Below are positions 45,932 to 57,204 of a stretch of 64,000 nucleotides of DNA, piece after piece. The notes beneath the pieces were generated by a model, which worked only from the letters and a program-made list of their open reading frames with translations, was not told where the DNA came from and did no database searches. Each line of letters begins with the position of its first letter. Within the stretch, counting starts at the first letter, position 1. The stretch covers positions 16,878,088 through 16,942,087 of the forward strand of contig NC_023758.2 of assembly GCF_000499845.2 (NCBI RefSeq), read 5' to 3'. The position numbers and the translations under genes were made by a program. Source of the stretch: Phaseolus vulgaris (Eukaryota > Streptophyta > Magnoliopsida > Fabales > Fabaceae).

Positions 45932-48844
45932 ATGGCCGGCGAACTCGCCGGAGACCACACGCCAGAGCTTCTCTGTCTGGTCCATGACATCGCCGGAATG
46001 TGCCCCGGCTCCTCCTCCGCCACGCCCATTGCCGCCGACGCCCTGTTCCGCAAGGACTGCACCGATCTGGTTCGCCGGATCTCCCTCCTCACCCACTTGT
46101 TCGAGGAGATTAGAGAACTCAACAACAACAACAACAACAGCTACAATGTTGTCCCTTCCGCTTCCTCCTCTTCTTCCTCCTCTTCCGCGGCATCTTGGTC
46201 ATCTGATCTTGTCCTCGCTCTTCACTCTGCAAGAAGCTTGCTTTCCGTCGCCAGAAATTTCCGTTCCAATTGCTCCTCTGTGAGTTCTTGATCTATTCCA
46301 ACGCCAACCCTTTGGGGGGGTTTCGAAACTTAAGCTGCTACGTCATATTCTTCGGTTTTTCAGTAATTTAGATCTGTAGTTCGCTAGCTATAACTCCCAA
46401 ACTTTGAGCTCTTTTTTGCATTCCTTTCATTAACCGTAACATAGTACAAAATGTTTTTTAGGAAAATTTCTCTTGAATTTGGTGTCGGTGATTGGGTGGG
46501 TCTGCAAAAGTTATTAGTGTTGATGAAATCTATTATAAAGTTCAATTGCAATTTGTGAGAGTAGATATTTCAGGAAATTGTTACTTGAATTTTTTTTGTT
46601 GAGATGGGTGTAATGCGTGCAATGAAACCGCTACTCAGGGCTTGCTTATGTTCTTTGTGCTGTTTACAAAGAGGGTTGGTTTTGTAAAAGAGACTATTCT
46701 CGCAGTGTGGCAAATCAAGGTTTGAATCCTTTATGAGAGAGGTTCTTGCATTTAGAACTAAACCGTGTCTGGAACAAATTTGCCTCAATGAGGATATTTG
46801 TAGAAAAAAAATGTCCGTTGTGTTGTTTCATTGAATGGGAGTGTTCTTCTGTTTGGCTTTCTGGGTGTTGTTCTTCGTGTCTTGGTAAATTTGTGTGTCC
46901 TTACGATGTGTTCTTTAAATAGAGAGATAATTTTGCAGTTGTTGAATCGCTTAAGTCGGAATCTTACGGGGGTTGAATTTCTGTGGGCATGTCTATGTGT
47001 AAAAGGATGTCTGTGTAATTCTCTGAAATTTGATGTATCTTGATTTAAGGATGGAGCTGCAAAGACCATTGTCTTCCAATTTCAGTGTGTGACATGGAAA
47101 TTGGAGAAACTGTTGAGTAATTTGTCGTATGACAATTTGGACATCTCAGAGGAAGTCAAAGAACAGGTAGAATTTGGATGAGTGGGTTGGTTTTTAATTT
47201 GGTATACTATTTGCTCGAGTTAATTTGCTGACATTATCTGCTTTTCTAGGTGGATTTGGTGAGAACGCAATTGAAACGAGCCACAGAAAAATATGGGTTT
47301 ATGATTTCAAAGATGCCATCTCATGAATTATCCCAGCCACTGACTGAAGAAATTAGTCAGGTTCTTGCCAAATCCGTGGGTGGATTGTACAAACAACATA
47401 GCTGTCCTGAAAATTTATCAGAACTAGACAGCATTTCTAAGAACAATGGAGAGAATAATAGCAGCACTAATCGGGCTGGATCTCGCTTGGAAAGAGCAAG
47501 GAGCATCCATGCTTCTTCTGAAGTTTTCTTTTTGAACGAATCTGATCCTGAAAGTCAAGAAATTTCTGAGACAAAGAGTCTCCCTGAGGTTAAAAAGCCT
47601 GAAGCAATTGTGATTCCTGAAGATTTTCTTTGCCCTATATCCTTGGAACTAATGAGGGATCCTGTTATTGTGGCGACTGGTCAGGTAAATTCATCACAGA
47701 TGTTGCATCGACAAAAGAAATATTCGTGCAAATTTTTCTGGTCTCTAAATTTCTTGCTTCTGTTATTCTGCAGACGTATGAGAGATCTTACATACAGAGA
47801 TGGATAGATTGTGGAAATACAACATGTCCGAAAACTCAGCAGAAGCTCCAACATTTAACCCTCACACCAAATTATGTTTTAAGGAGCCTTATTTATCAGT
47901 GGTGTATAGAGCACAACATTGAGCAGCCAACAGGACTAACTAATGGGAAAATAAAGAAGAGTGATGGGTCGTTCAGAGACGTTACAGGTGACATAGCAGC
48001 AATTGAAGCTCTGGTGCGGAAGCTCTCCAGTCGGTCTGTTGAGGAGCGTAGAGCAGCTGTTACCGAAATTCGATCACTATCCAAACGTAGTACTGACAAT
48101 AGGATACTAATTGCTGAAGCTGGAGCAATTCCAGTTCTAGTCAACCTTCTAACATCAGAAGATGTACTGACGCAAGACAATGCTGTTACATCAATTCTAA
48201 ACCTTTCCATTTATGAAAATAACAAAGGACTTATAATGCTTGCTGGTGCCATTCCATCCATTGTCCAAGTCCTCCGTGCTGGAACCATGGAAGCAAGAGA
48301 AAATGCAGCAGCAACCCTTTTCAGCTTGTCACTTGCAGATGAGAACAAAATCATAATTGGTGCGTCAGGAGCCATACCCGCATTGGTAGAATTGCTCCAA
48401 AACGGGAGTCCTAGAGGAAAGAAGGATGCAGCAACAGCATTATTCAATTTATGCATTTATCAAGGGAACAAGGGCAGGGCCATTAGGGCAGGGATCATCA
48501 CAGCATTGTTGAAAATGCTTACAGATTCAAGCAAATCAATGGTTGACGAAGCCCTAACAATAATGTCAGTTCTTGCCAGCCACCAAGAGGCAAAAATTGC
48601 TATAGTAAAAGCGAGCACTATACCAGTTTTGATAGATCTTTTGAGGACCGGATTGCCTCGCAATAAAGAGAATGCAGCTGCTATTCTTCTTGCCTTGTGC
48701 AAGAGGGATGCCGATAATCTTGCTTGTATAAGTAGACTTGGTGCCGTCATACCTCTTTCTGAACTTGCTCGAACTGGTACAGAGAGGGCCAAACGGAAAG
48801 CTACTTCATTACTGGAGCATCTTCGTAAGTTGCAGCAACTTTGA
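45932..48844 (+). CDS. PUB11-like: U-box/armadillo E3 ubiquitin ligase, PUB10/PUB11 type
   Basis: Plant U-box ligases move ubiquitin from an E2 enzyme to substrates that the armadillo repeats bind; PUB10/11-type members act in hormone and stress signalling. Four exons: 45932-46279 (donor TCT|GTGAGT), 47050-47166 (acceptor TTTAAG, donor CAG|GTAGAA), 47250-47684 (CTAG, CAG|GTAAAT) and 47774-48844 (CTGCAG), all phase 0, giving 656 residues. The N-terminal UND region covers about 1-240, with a poly-Asn run (about 64-69) and a poly-Ser run. The U-box is at about 277-349 (IPEDFLCPISLELMRDPVIV, QTYERSYIQRWI, CPKTQQ), split by intron 3. Armadillo repeats at about 370-650 include NAVTSILNLSIYENNKGLIM and GKKDAATALFNLCIY. 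The start ATG has A at -3 and G at +4. No stop or frameshift: the only intact host gene here. Confidence 0.95.
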
Positions 48845-49151
48845 ATGGTGTAGTTCTGCAAATAACTTCACGTTTCTTCTGTTCTCTCATTATTTGACAT
48901 AATTTTCCACACTGCGGTTTGCAAACTGGTCACACGAGGTGAAATAAGAAAATCAGCCTCGTTGATTCAGTTATTCTTTTCTTGGTTTCTTCTTTTTTAA
49001 CCCCTGTATGAGCGTGTAAAGAAATCAATTGATATATTGTTTCCATATGAAATTCTTACACAAGTTCCTGTTTTCATTTTTAGCTCGTTGCCCTGTTCAG
49101 ATAGTTAACTGTAGCATCTAGCCCTTAACTTAAGGCACACTTTTGAATCTC

Positions 49152-49157
49152 AATAAA
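49152..49157 (+). terminator. Candidate poly(A) signal of the PUB gene
   Basis: AATAAA lies about 310 bp after the stop codon, a plausible plant 3' UTR length; no stronger signal was seen closer. Confidence 0.4.
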
Positions 49158-49999
49158 TGTATTCAGATTTAACATCTCCCAGATAGAAAAGTCAACAACT
49201 GTCTTCCTTTTCTTTTTCAGTTTTTCCTAATCAAATAACAAAAGTAGAAGATAGAAAGAAAAAGGGAAGTTTATACGAATATACTCATTCAGGGAATTGG
49301 TGAGTGATATTTGTTTTGGATAAAGGCAATGTATTGCATCGTAATGCCATCCTTACTTGCCCAATTCTTTTGTTGCTTGTTTTCCTTTCTTGGGTGTCAT
49401 TAGTGTTCTAAATGTCTCTTAAAGTGTTTTTCTTTTTATTCAGAAGTAAAAAAGTTTTGGTAAGTTGCACTCTAGGTGAGGTCAATGGAATCTTCCATGA
49501 ATGAAGTGATGGGCACTAGATTAAGGGTGAGATCAATATGAGAGATCTGGCCTAGAACATCTGCCTCATTTACTTCAACTAGAAGTCATCTTTGAATCAA
49601 CAGCAAGGAAGCAACTGGATCCAGTTTATCAGGAAAAGTCCTCAGTATACCCAATCACCCAAGATATGCAGACACCTCCACGCGTATTCCAATCAAATTT
49701 TAAATTTTAAATTACACTCTAAAGTTATAAAACGAAAACTCATTAAGGACTTTCCTCTAAATAAGGTTCACTCGATTTAATTTCCCTTTTTGACGTCTAT
49801 TACTTATTTTGACTAATTAATTCTGACATCTAACTGTTTTAAATATTACCGCTTTACTTTTGAAGAAAAATACATGTAAGAATTATAAATAAATAAAACT
49901 AAAACTTGTAAACGTGATAACTGAATTTACCTTTTTATTATAAGAAATGAAAAAACCTATACTTAAATTTTGTTTTAGATTGATATGATGTATTATTGG
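49158..49999. other. Intergenic spacer downstream of the PUB gene
   Basis: No gene recognised. A 62-codon frame at 49592-49780 has no recognisable similarity and AT-biased composition. Confidence 0.55.
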
Positions 50000-50700
50000 A
50001 GTTATTGATGAATAAAGAATTGGTACACTATTTCGTTGGCAATTTGTCTTGGATTATACCGACAAGAAGTTAAGCTGCAAGATCGGATGCTATGGTTATC
50101 TCAGATTTACCTGATCCTTAGATGGATGGATCCCATCCCCGTTGTCTCAGATTTACCTGATCCTTAGATGGACGGATCCCTTCCCCTTAAGGTGTCCCGG
50201 TCCTTTGAATATGCATATTCTTTTCACAAAGTTCATAAAAGGTTCTTGTACTGGTAGATTCCGCACGATCAAGACCATGTCTCGGACCTGATCATTACGC
50301 CGACCGACACTACAAATCTAATTACGTTTAAGCAGAGTTAGTGAGACTAACCAGTAATCAAGAGTTAGATAATACAATTCTAAACATGACACAGTAGTCA
50401 CAATATTGAGTGTCGAATACTAAATCTGACTTGAGCGTCAAAATGCCTTTTGCAGGTACCATCCGAGTCTGAATTATGTGAAAGTCGAGGAGTAGAGCGA
50501 GTAGAGAAGAGGAAGAAGCTTGTAGGGAAAGGAATTGAAGTGAAAACCGACCGACCGACTAAGGGAGTAGAAAAACAGTTTCAATCGTTCTCTAGGCCTC
50601 AACCCCGTTTGAGAACAATTGGCACCCACCGTGGGACTGAGAGAATTCGTGTGAAGAAGAAAGTAAATGGTATCAATCCGAAGCATGGCTAACGAAAGGA
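50000..50700 (+). repeat. 3' part of another Tat-like LTR with primer-binding site and gag start
   Basis: The sequence ends as an LTR at GAGAACA (50617), followed by the primer-binding block TGGCACCCACCGTGGGAC (50620-50637), and then an ATG at 50668 (MVSIRSMANE) where gag would begin. The LTR contains CTGACTTGAGCGTC (50427-50440), the motif shared by the other Tat LTRs. The LTR's left edge is uncertain; I place it near 50000. An internal 45-bp direct duplication (TCTCAGATTTACCTGATCC... at about 50098 and 50143) is visible. Sequence from about 50713 on is a different LTR. Confidence 0.65.
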
Positions 50701-51120
50701 TGTCTGAAGCTTAGCAGAAACACACTTCCTTTGGCACAACATACACCAAAAATGTTGATCTTGACAACCTCAAGAGCACACAACACTCCTTGGCTTACTA
50801 CACCAAAATTTACAAAATATTCAGAATGAATTACACTTGTTACAGAATGATCTGAAATCAATACAGATATAATCCTATTCCACTCTCTCTTGAGAAAACC
50901 AAAGCTGAATAGTGAATGTTCAAATCTTGAAAGCAATCTCTCTCAAATTGAAAAACTCAAATATGTTTTTCTCTTTCCTTTTTTGTTATAAAACATAAAC
51001 AAACTATTTATAGTTTTCAAAGATTGGTCAAAGCATTTAAAACAGGAGCACATTCAGTTTGAAAATCATTTAAAGCACACTCAACTAACAAAACAGATTT
51101 TGTTAGGATTTTCCAACAAA

Positions 51121-51151
51121 CAATCGATTGAAAGCACGAAACAATCGATTG
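51121..51151. promoter_or_regulatory. Paired-dyad module, perfect
   Basis: CAATCGATTG at 51121-51130 and 51142-51151, both perfect palindromes 21 bp apart; spacer AAAGCACGAAA. Confidence 0.65.
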
Positions 51152-51220
51152 TTTTGGTTTGACAGTAAGTCAACCAACCAAAACAGTTTTCAACCTTTTC
51201 AAAAACACCTAAGAGTAAAA

Positions 51221-51251
51221 CAATCGGTTGTTTCGACAAAACAACATGTTG
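51221..51251. promoter_or_regulatory. Paired-dyad module, second in this LTR
   Basis: CAATCGGTTG (51221-51230) and CAACATGTTG (51242-51251); spacer TTTCGACAAAA, the reverse-oriented form. Confidence 0.6.
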
Positions 51252-51479
51252 TTTTTCACTTAGTTTGAAAAACACTTTAAACTTAAAAGATTTGAAGACA
51301 CTTTAGCTTTAGATTCAACAAAGACTGGATTACACAGATAAACTACCCAGATCCTATCCTAAACATGGCAGCAACTCCAACCTTCCATCAAACACTAGGA
51401 TTTGGATTCTTCAAAGCTTTTGATCACACTTGATTCAACGGAATCATCAAAACCTTAATATCCCCAAAAGGCTTTCCTT

Positions 51480-53107
51480 ATGGGTGAGTTGGCGATGGCA
51501 AAAAGGTCCCTAGCACAAAAGGAGGAAGAGATGAGGCAAATGGAGGAGAGACTCCAAAGGCTTGAAACCGCACAAGTAAGACAACCAAGGAGGTGGGAGC
51601 ATAGGAGAGCTTCAAAGAGCTATAATCAATATGGCAGGCATGAGGAAGATGAAGATTGGAGAATGAATAAATTTGATGAAAGGCGCCAACATCAACACCA
51701 TGCTTCTAAAATTTCTTTTCCCTATGTAAAATTGCCTAGTTTTAGTGGGGAAAGTGACCCCAACATTTACTTAGGATGGAAGGCTAAGGTAGAGCAAATT
51801 TTTAATGTACATGAGGTCCAAGAGGACCAAAAGGTAAAATTAGCCTCCTTAGAATTCTTAGACTATGCCATGCAGTGGTGACATAAGACTGTAATGGACA
51901 TTGGGCTAAACAAGAGGCCAACCATAGTCTCTTGGTATGATTTGAAAAATGCATGCGCACGAAGTTTGTTCCTCCCTATTATAGGAAGGAACTCTTGTTG
52001 AAGCTCCAACGACTTCAACAAGGACCTAGTAGTGTAGATGATTACTTTAAAGAGCTTGAAACAATTTTAACTAAAATTGACACGCGTGAAAGTGAGGAGT
52101 CCAAAATTGCTAGATTTGTAAGTGAACTGAGAAGGGAAAAACAAGATGTGGTAGAACTTTATGAGTATTCATCATTGGAAAAATTGGTTCACCTTGCCAT
52201 CAAGGTTGAATCTCAAGTTTCAAAGAAAACTCATTTCTAAAACTCTCATAATGATGGCTACTACCAATCATCTTGGAAAAACAAAAAAAAATCTTCTTCA
52301 AAAACTTTTCCTTCATATTTTGAGAAAGATTCCACTTACAATCCTAGACATTCTAAATCCTCCACTTCTACACCTAAGTCACCTTCCAAAACCTCAAGTA
52401 AAAAGTGTTTTAAATGTTTTGGTTTTGGGCATATTGCATCCAATTTCCCTTCTAAAGGAAATATGATGGTTAAAAGGGGGGTTTTCATGAGTGACCATAG
52501 CTCAAAAAGGTCTAGGTCCCCTACCTCTTTTAGATCCCCAAGTGAGGAAGAAAGTGAAATTCCATGTAAAGGAGACTTATTAGTAGTGAGGTGCATGCTA
52601 GGCCAAGTTTTAAAGCCTTTTGATGAAAGTCAAAGGGAAAACATTTTCCACACTAGCTGCCTCATTAATTATAAGTTGTGTTCCTTAATTGTGGATGAGG
52701 GAAGTTGTGCAAATGTGGCAAGCACAAGAGTGGTAGACAAACTTGGGTTACCTACCATCTCTCATGCAAAGCCCTATAAACTTCAATGGTTAAGTGAAAA
52801 GGGGGAAATAATAGTAAACATGAAATTCCTCATAGCCTTTTCTATTAGAGAGTATAAAGATGAGGTTTTATGTGATGTTGTGCCAATGGAAACAACACAT
52901 GTTCTATTGGGAAGGCCTTGGCAATATGATAGACAAGTTCTACATGATGGCCTAACCAACAAAATGACTTTTAACTTCCAAGGGCACAAGGTTATCTTAA
53001 AACCCCTTTCTCCCAAAGAGGTTCATGAGGACCAAATAAAAATGAAAAACAAAAGAGAAAATGAAAAAGAGAAAGAAATAAACGATAAATTGAGTCACAA
53101 AATATGA
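51480..53107 (+). pseudogene. gag-protease of element F
   Basis: The N-terminus is a Glu/Arg-rich coiled coil (KEEEMRQMEERLQRLE). The capsid follows with ISFPYVKLPSFSGESDPNIYLGW, then KFVPPYYRKELLLKLQRLQQGPSS-type sequence. TGA at 51879-51881 stands where Trp is expected, and a frame change lies near 51950. The zinc knuckle KCFKCFGFGHIASNF (52410-52450) has Phe instead of the last Cys. The protease (52463-53107) has EIPCKGDLLVVRCMLG, CSLIVDEGSCANVAS (active site D-E-G-S) and VLLGRPWQYDRQ. The C-terminal Lys/Glu-rich tail ends at 53107. Expected role: particle assembly and polyprotein cleavage. Confidence 0.88.
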
Positions 53108-53465
53108 TCTTACACAACTAAGTCAATCATGTTGACTCGTGCCATACTTCAAATTACACCTCCAAGGTGTCCTGCTTCTTTTTCTTTTTCATTACCAAAT
53201 AAAAATTACTTGACACAAAGAAACTTTGGGATGAACATCAGACACCTTTTAAGGGTTCTCACCTTTTGAGAGGATTTTTAGCACCAAGCCCATTCTTTCC
53301 CAACATGGCTTGTAAAAAGAGCTCACACTTTTGAACTCCCCAAGCTCAATGAATATAAGTTTATTTCACATCCCACACCCTACACTATCTTATATATGAA
53401 CAAACTAACTATATTATCTACATGAGTTCTAAAATCGAGGTCGAATTCTCTCAAACCTGGGGGCA

Positions 53466-54488
53466 TGATACAAACCAAGCCAACAAGGAGATAACCAAGG
53501 ATGCACATTACCATTCATACTATGAGAAGTCATCTCATCAATCAAGTGAAGACCTCACCAAGGATCTAGCAGACCTCACCAGAGGGAGAAATGGACACAA
53601 AACAGAGCATCTAATGTTCTTCCTTATGGTCTTCTTAAGAATAAAACAAGTTGTAAATAATTTGGGCTTTCTTTAGGGGTACAGATAGCAAGACAGGATA
53701 GAATAGGTGCCTTTATCATAAATAGGAGTGCTCATGCGAAATGGGTTTGATCCGAACCCACTTTTTCAAGACTAGGCACCTAAAATTAGGGTTTTGACCT
53801 AGTTTCTAGAAGGAGAGCCTAAAGGTGCGGTTTTGACCTTAGTCAACCCTCCTTGGCCGCCCCTACCTTATTTCCCATTCTACCATTGCCCTTCTTGGCC
53901 ACCAAGGAACCCATTCCTATAAATAGGGTGCCTTACTCCATGTATTACATGTTAATTTTGAAGAGAAAAATTACTCTGCACAAATTGTGTGAGAACTGTG
54001 TGAGGTTTGAATCCTCTTAGCTAGGTCTTATCTTGAGTGGTGTGAGACTCTCAAGTGGCGGCCCCTTCACTCATCTTGGTGGCTACCACACCCCAAGTGG
54101 CGTGAATCCATCCCTCTCACAACCACTCCATAAGCTATTATTCTTGCACCCTTTTCAATTCATTTCCATTTCATATATGTCCTTGTCTTGAATTCTTACT
54201 TGTAGTTATGCTTTTGTTACATGCTTGTGGTGCATCTTGTGGTTTGACCATGACCACCATTGATGTTTACCCCGTTTCCATTTCCATTCCACATTGCATT
54301 CCATCTATAACTCTATATTGATTTTTCATCTTTGCCTTTGTGAAGTGAACCTTCACACTTACTTAACCATTTGGTTAAATTCGTGTCCAGTGGGAATCTT
54401 CCTTAGGTTTCACCATTAAATTGAAAAATTCCAACTCTAAGTAAAGTGTCACCATAAAATGGAACCATCTAAAAATCAACTGACATCA
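53466..54488 (+). repeat. LTR of element F (1023 bp), bordered by both PPT and PBS
   Basis: It starts TGATACAAACC just after the purine tract CCTGGGGGCA (53456-53465) and ends CTGACATCA. The putative TATA is TATAAATAG at 53918-53926. Right after it, TGGTTATCAAAGCTTAGG (54491-54508) resembles an initiator-Met-tRNA primer-binding site, so it is at once a 3' LTR for F and a 5' LTR for what follows. Confidence 0.85.
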
Positions 54489-54627
54489 TGTGGTTATCAA
54501 AGCTTAGGTTCTTGAGCTTATTTTGCTTTTAGTTGATTTGACACTTTACTTTTCTTGCACCTTTAATTCCTTGTCTTTACATTCAAGCACCTTTAATTTC
54601 TTGTCTTTACATTCAAGCACATTTAAT
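54489..54627 (+). promoter_or_regulatory. Primer-binding site and leader of a second, truncated F-type copy
   Basis: The primer-binding site at 54491-54508 is followed by a leader with a 30-bp tandem unit (CACCTTTAATTYCTTGTCTT at 54567 and 54597), then abruptly by copia pol sequence. Confidence 0.65.
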
Positions 54628-55190
54628 TTCTTGGCTGCAAGTTTTACATCTTGAATAATGGTATGAAAAACCTTGGCAAGTTTGATGAAAAAGTAGATAA
54701 TGGTATCTTTCTTGATTATTCATTAACTAGCCATGCTTATAGAGTGTATAACAAGAGGCTTATGACTGTTGAAGAGTTTGTTCACATTGTTTTTTATGAG
54801 TCTAATCATGTAGAACAGGAATCCAAGAAGAATTTTGCAAAAGAGGATGAGTAGAACATCATTATAGAGAAGTTGGAAACCTGTCCAGAAAAACAACCGA
54901 TTGAATATGCGAAACAACCGGTTGAAATCTGTATTATCTAGCTTTAAATATGGTACATTATTTGTTGTTATCTACTGCTGCTAAATGCTCTTATTCACCC
55001 TAGTTTTCATTGGTTTTCACAAACTATTTCTGCTGGAAAACAATGATGACAACAAGTTCTTGGAAGAATTTAAAACCTGGGTTGTTCTATTACTTTGTAC
55101 ACGCACAATTTTTATTTTGCAGGTGCTTTCAAATTAAAAAAGGACAACACAAGCAAACCAGGGATTTGTCTTCATCAAATAGGGGGAGAT
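54628..55190 (+). pseudogene. SIRE-like copia remnant: integrase C-terminus and 3' end
   Basis: GCKFYILNNGMKNLGKFDEK and NGIFLDYSLTSHAYRVYN are the conserved end of a copia integrase region. RT and RNase H are missing. After about 54855 comes noncoding sequence ending in the purine tract AGGGGGAGAT (55181-55190) before the LTR. A paired-dyad module lies at 54894-54924. Confidence 0.8.
54894..54924. promoter_or_regulatory. Paired-dyad module just before the copia 3' end
   Basis: CAACCGATTG (54894-54903) and CAACCGGTTG (54915-54924); spacer AATATGCGAAA. This one lies outside an LTR. Confidence 0.55.
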
Positions 55191-55254
55191 TGTTGAACAT
55201 AAGCATTGATGTCTCCAAATCCAAGTGGGTTGCTTGAAGACTCTGCTGCTACTT

Positions 55255-56239
55255 TGATGTGATTCCACTAGCCATATAGAGAAAGGTTCTTGACCTTCTT
55301 AGGAATCACCTTGAGTTGGACATTATAGAGGCACTTTTCTTAGAGTTGGATCATTGTTCTAAGACAAGAACTCACCAAAAACTAGTACCAAATCCCAAAC
55401 TCATTTGGATGAACCAATTATAGTCAAATTGAACCGAACAAAAGAGCAAGAAAAGCAAAGGAACAAGATGAATGGACTGAAATATAAAACTGCCGAACCA
55501 AAACTCATAAAAACAGCAAGAACACCAAACCAAAACTCAAGAACACAAGCTAACAAAAACAATAGAAAGAGGAGAAAGGAAGGAGAGAAGAATTGCTCAT
55601 GAAGATGGAAGGAGGATGGATGATCTCGCCACTAGAAGTGTGGAATGCTCCTAGATGAGAGTGATGCCACCACTTGAGGACTCCATTGATCCATCAAGAT
55701 AAGACTAGAAAAGAAGGCTCAAAGCTCTCCAAAGTTCACTCAAAATTTGAGTAGAGTTTTCTTAGATTAATTCCAATCTCCAATTTACAAAGAGAGCACC
55801 TCTATTTATAGCCTAAGGTGTTGAAATGTAAGCTATACAAATTCAAAAAAACTCCCTCCTAAAAAGCTTCTAGAATTTGCGCCTAAAACAAAGCATGAGG
55901 AAGGTGTGATCCCTTCTCTCACTTTGGCACCTCCTTATTTACTCCTACACCTATCTACTAACACACCCCCCTAAGACTCTTAACTAAAGACTAAAAGATG
56001 CTTTAACAATTTAGGTTTCTAATGTTTCCCTCTAAGCACCTTTCTAAACAATATTTATTTAAAACTTGGCTTTGCCCTTCATGGGATGGTCTTTGGGCTT
56101 TTGTGGGCTTTGGCCTTCTTGGGCTTGGGCTTGGGCTTGGGCTTTATCTTTTGCAAAGATTAACAAGAAAAACTTTAAATGTGAAGGCGAATGATCTTGT
56201 TCTTCATTATAAAAAGCCACCTTTAGTTGATTCTCATCA
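55255..56239 (-). mobile_element. Solo LTR (985 bp) of a CRM-like chromovirus
   Basis: It is flanked by the exact duplication TACTT (55250-55254 and 56240-56244). On the minus strand it starts TGATGAGAATCA and ends TGGAATCACATCA, matching the LTR at 61808-62784. The TATA sequence (CTATTTATAGCC on +) is conserved near 55800. A GGGCTT microsatellite lies at 56118-56145. Confidence 0.88.
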
Positions 56240-56358
56240 TACTTGTTTGTGTGTGTTTTGTGTAGTTTGAATTTGTTAATCCACTCATAGTTATGATCCA
56301 AGGTTGCTTGATTCAAGTTCTCTTGAAAAATATATGTTTTATAGAGAAATTGGAAAAT

Positions 56359-56389
56359 CAACCTATTGAATTGTCATTTCAACCTGTTG
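56359..56389. promoter_or_regulatory. Paired-dyad module in copia 3' LTR
   Basis: CAACCTATTG (56359-56368) and CAACCTGTTG (56380-56389); spacer AATTGTCATTT, weaker dyads. Confidence 0.45.
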
Positions 56390-57019
56390 TTTTACACTTA
56401 GTGTTTTTTAAAAGAATTTAAAAAAACTTGAAATTGGTTGACCTTGTTGTCAAGCCAATTCAACTGATTGTTTCGTGTTTTGAAATTGGTTGATTTTTGA
56501 AAATCCTTAACAAAATTTTGTTAAAATGGTTTAATATGTTTTTGTTATTTTAAAATTGATTTGACTCTTGCATTAAATGTTTTTAACAACTAATTGGAGT
56601 TTAAATAATCTGTTTTTATGCTCCTGGTTGTTAGTGATTTAGATTATCTCTTTCAAATCAGTTTTTCCAATATTGTTTCAAGCTTTGGATTCTTTCTAAG
56701 AGTGGAATAGGATTGCTTTGTATTTTTCATTCTCAATCTGTAATTGAACCAGGTGTTATCATTCCTTTTCTCTTGACTATTGTATTTCTGTAAGAACTGG
56801 TGTTGTGCAGATCTAGAGGTTGTTATGTGATTTGTGGTGTTGTTTTCCAAATGTGGTGTGTCTTCTTTAAGGGTTCAAGATCACCACTTTGGTGGTTTGT
56901 GGTGTGTAATCAAGGTGTTGGTAAAGAGTGAACCAGTATAAAACTTTTTGTGTTGATCTTTCTATCCCTTATCTCATTTAAATTTGTTTTGCTTTTATTT
57001 TAATAACTGCTGATAAAAA

Positions 57020-57050
57020 CAACCGATTGTTTCGCAAAAACAACCGGTTG
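57020..57050. promoter_or_regulatory. Paired-dyad module near the LTR end
   Basis: CAACCGATTG (57020-57029) and CAACCGGTTG (57041-57050); spacer TTTCGCAAAAA. Confidence 0.6.
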
Positions 57051-57204
57051 ATTTTCTGAAATCATATTAAAAACAAATTTGTTTTTGGTTGAACTGATTT
57101 CTCCTTCATTGATTTATCATTGGCTTTCAATCTACCTTCAACATTTGCAAAAATATTTCATAAACAATTCAGCCCCCTCTTTTTTAAGACCTACAATTCT
57201 AACA

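Larger units (their letters stand above)
50713..51438 (-). repeat. SIRE-like LTR fragment
   Basis: It aligns with the inner and 5' portions (minus strand) of 2765-3723 and 57696-58773: CACACTNCCTTTGGCA, GAACACCTCAAGAACACACAA-type blocks, an ATTTATAG TATA on the minus strand near 51005, and an end near TTCAACG (51438). The 3' part (U5) is missing at the left edge. Confidence 0.7.
51441..54488 (+). mobile_element. Chromovirus-type Ty3/gypsy element F, gag-protease only, with 3' LTR
   Basis: gag and protease (51480-53107) are followed by about 320 bp of noncoding sequence, a purine tract and a 1023-bp LTR. RT, RNase H and integrase are absent. The 5' LTR is missing; the element is cut on the left by a SIRE-like LTR fragment. 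Confidence 0.85.
55191..57204 (+). repeat. 3' LTR of the SIRE-like copia, interrupted by a solo LTR
   Basis: It starts TGTTGAACATAAGC and ends ACAATTCTAACA after a CAGCCCCCTCTTTTTT block. Removing the 990-bp insertion (985 bp plus one 5-bp duplication) leaves about 1024 bp, similar to the solo LTR at 57696-58773 (1078 bp), with which it shares the first 40 bp in clear alignment. It contains dyad modules at 56359, 56461 (22-bp period) and 57020. Confidence 0.82.

Noticed and set aside
45865..46137. Minus-strand frames opposite PUB exon 1
   Set aside because: They are shadows of a GC-rich coding exon; the + strand frame has full domain support.
46831..47043. 70-codon open frame between PUB exons 1 and 2
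   Set aside because: It is inside intron 1; the splice sites and phase-0 exons around it are convincing and the peptide looks like random AT-rich translation.
49592..49780. Small gene downstream of PUB
   Set aside because: 62 codons, AT-biased, no recognisable motif, no regulatory context.
55191..56281. The 985-bp insertion as LTR plus internal fragment ending at CCCCCCT
   Set aside because: The C-tract after CACACA looked like a PPT at first, but the exact TACTT duplications and the TG/CA ends at 55255 and 56239 define a solo LTR containing the C-tract.
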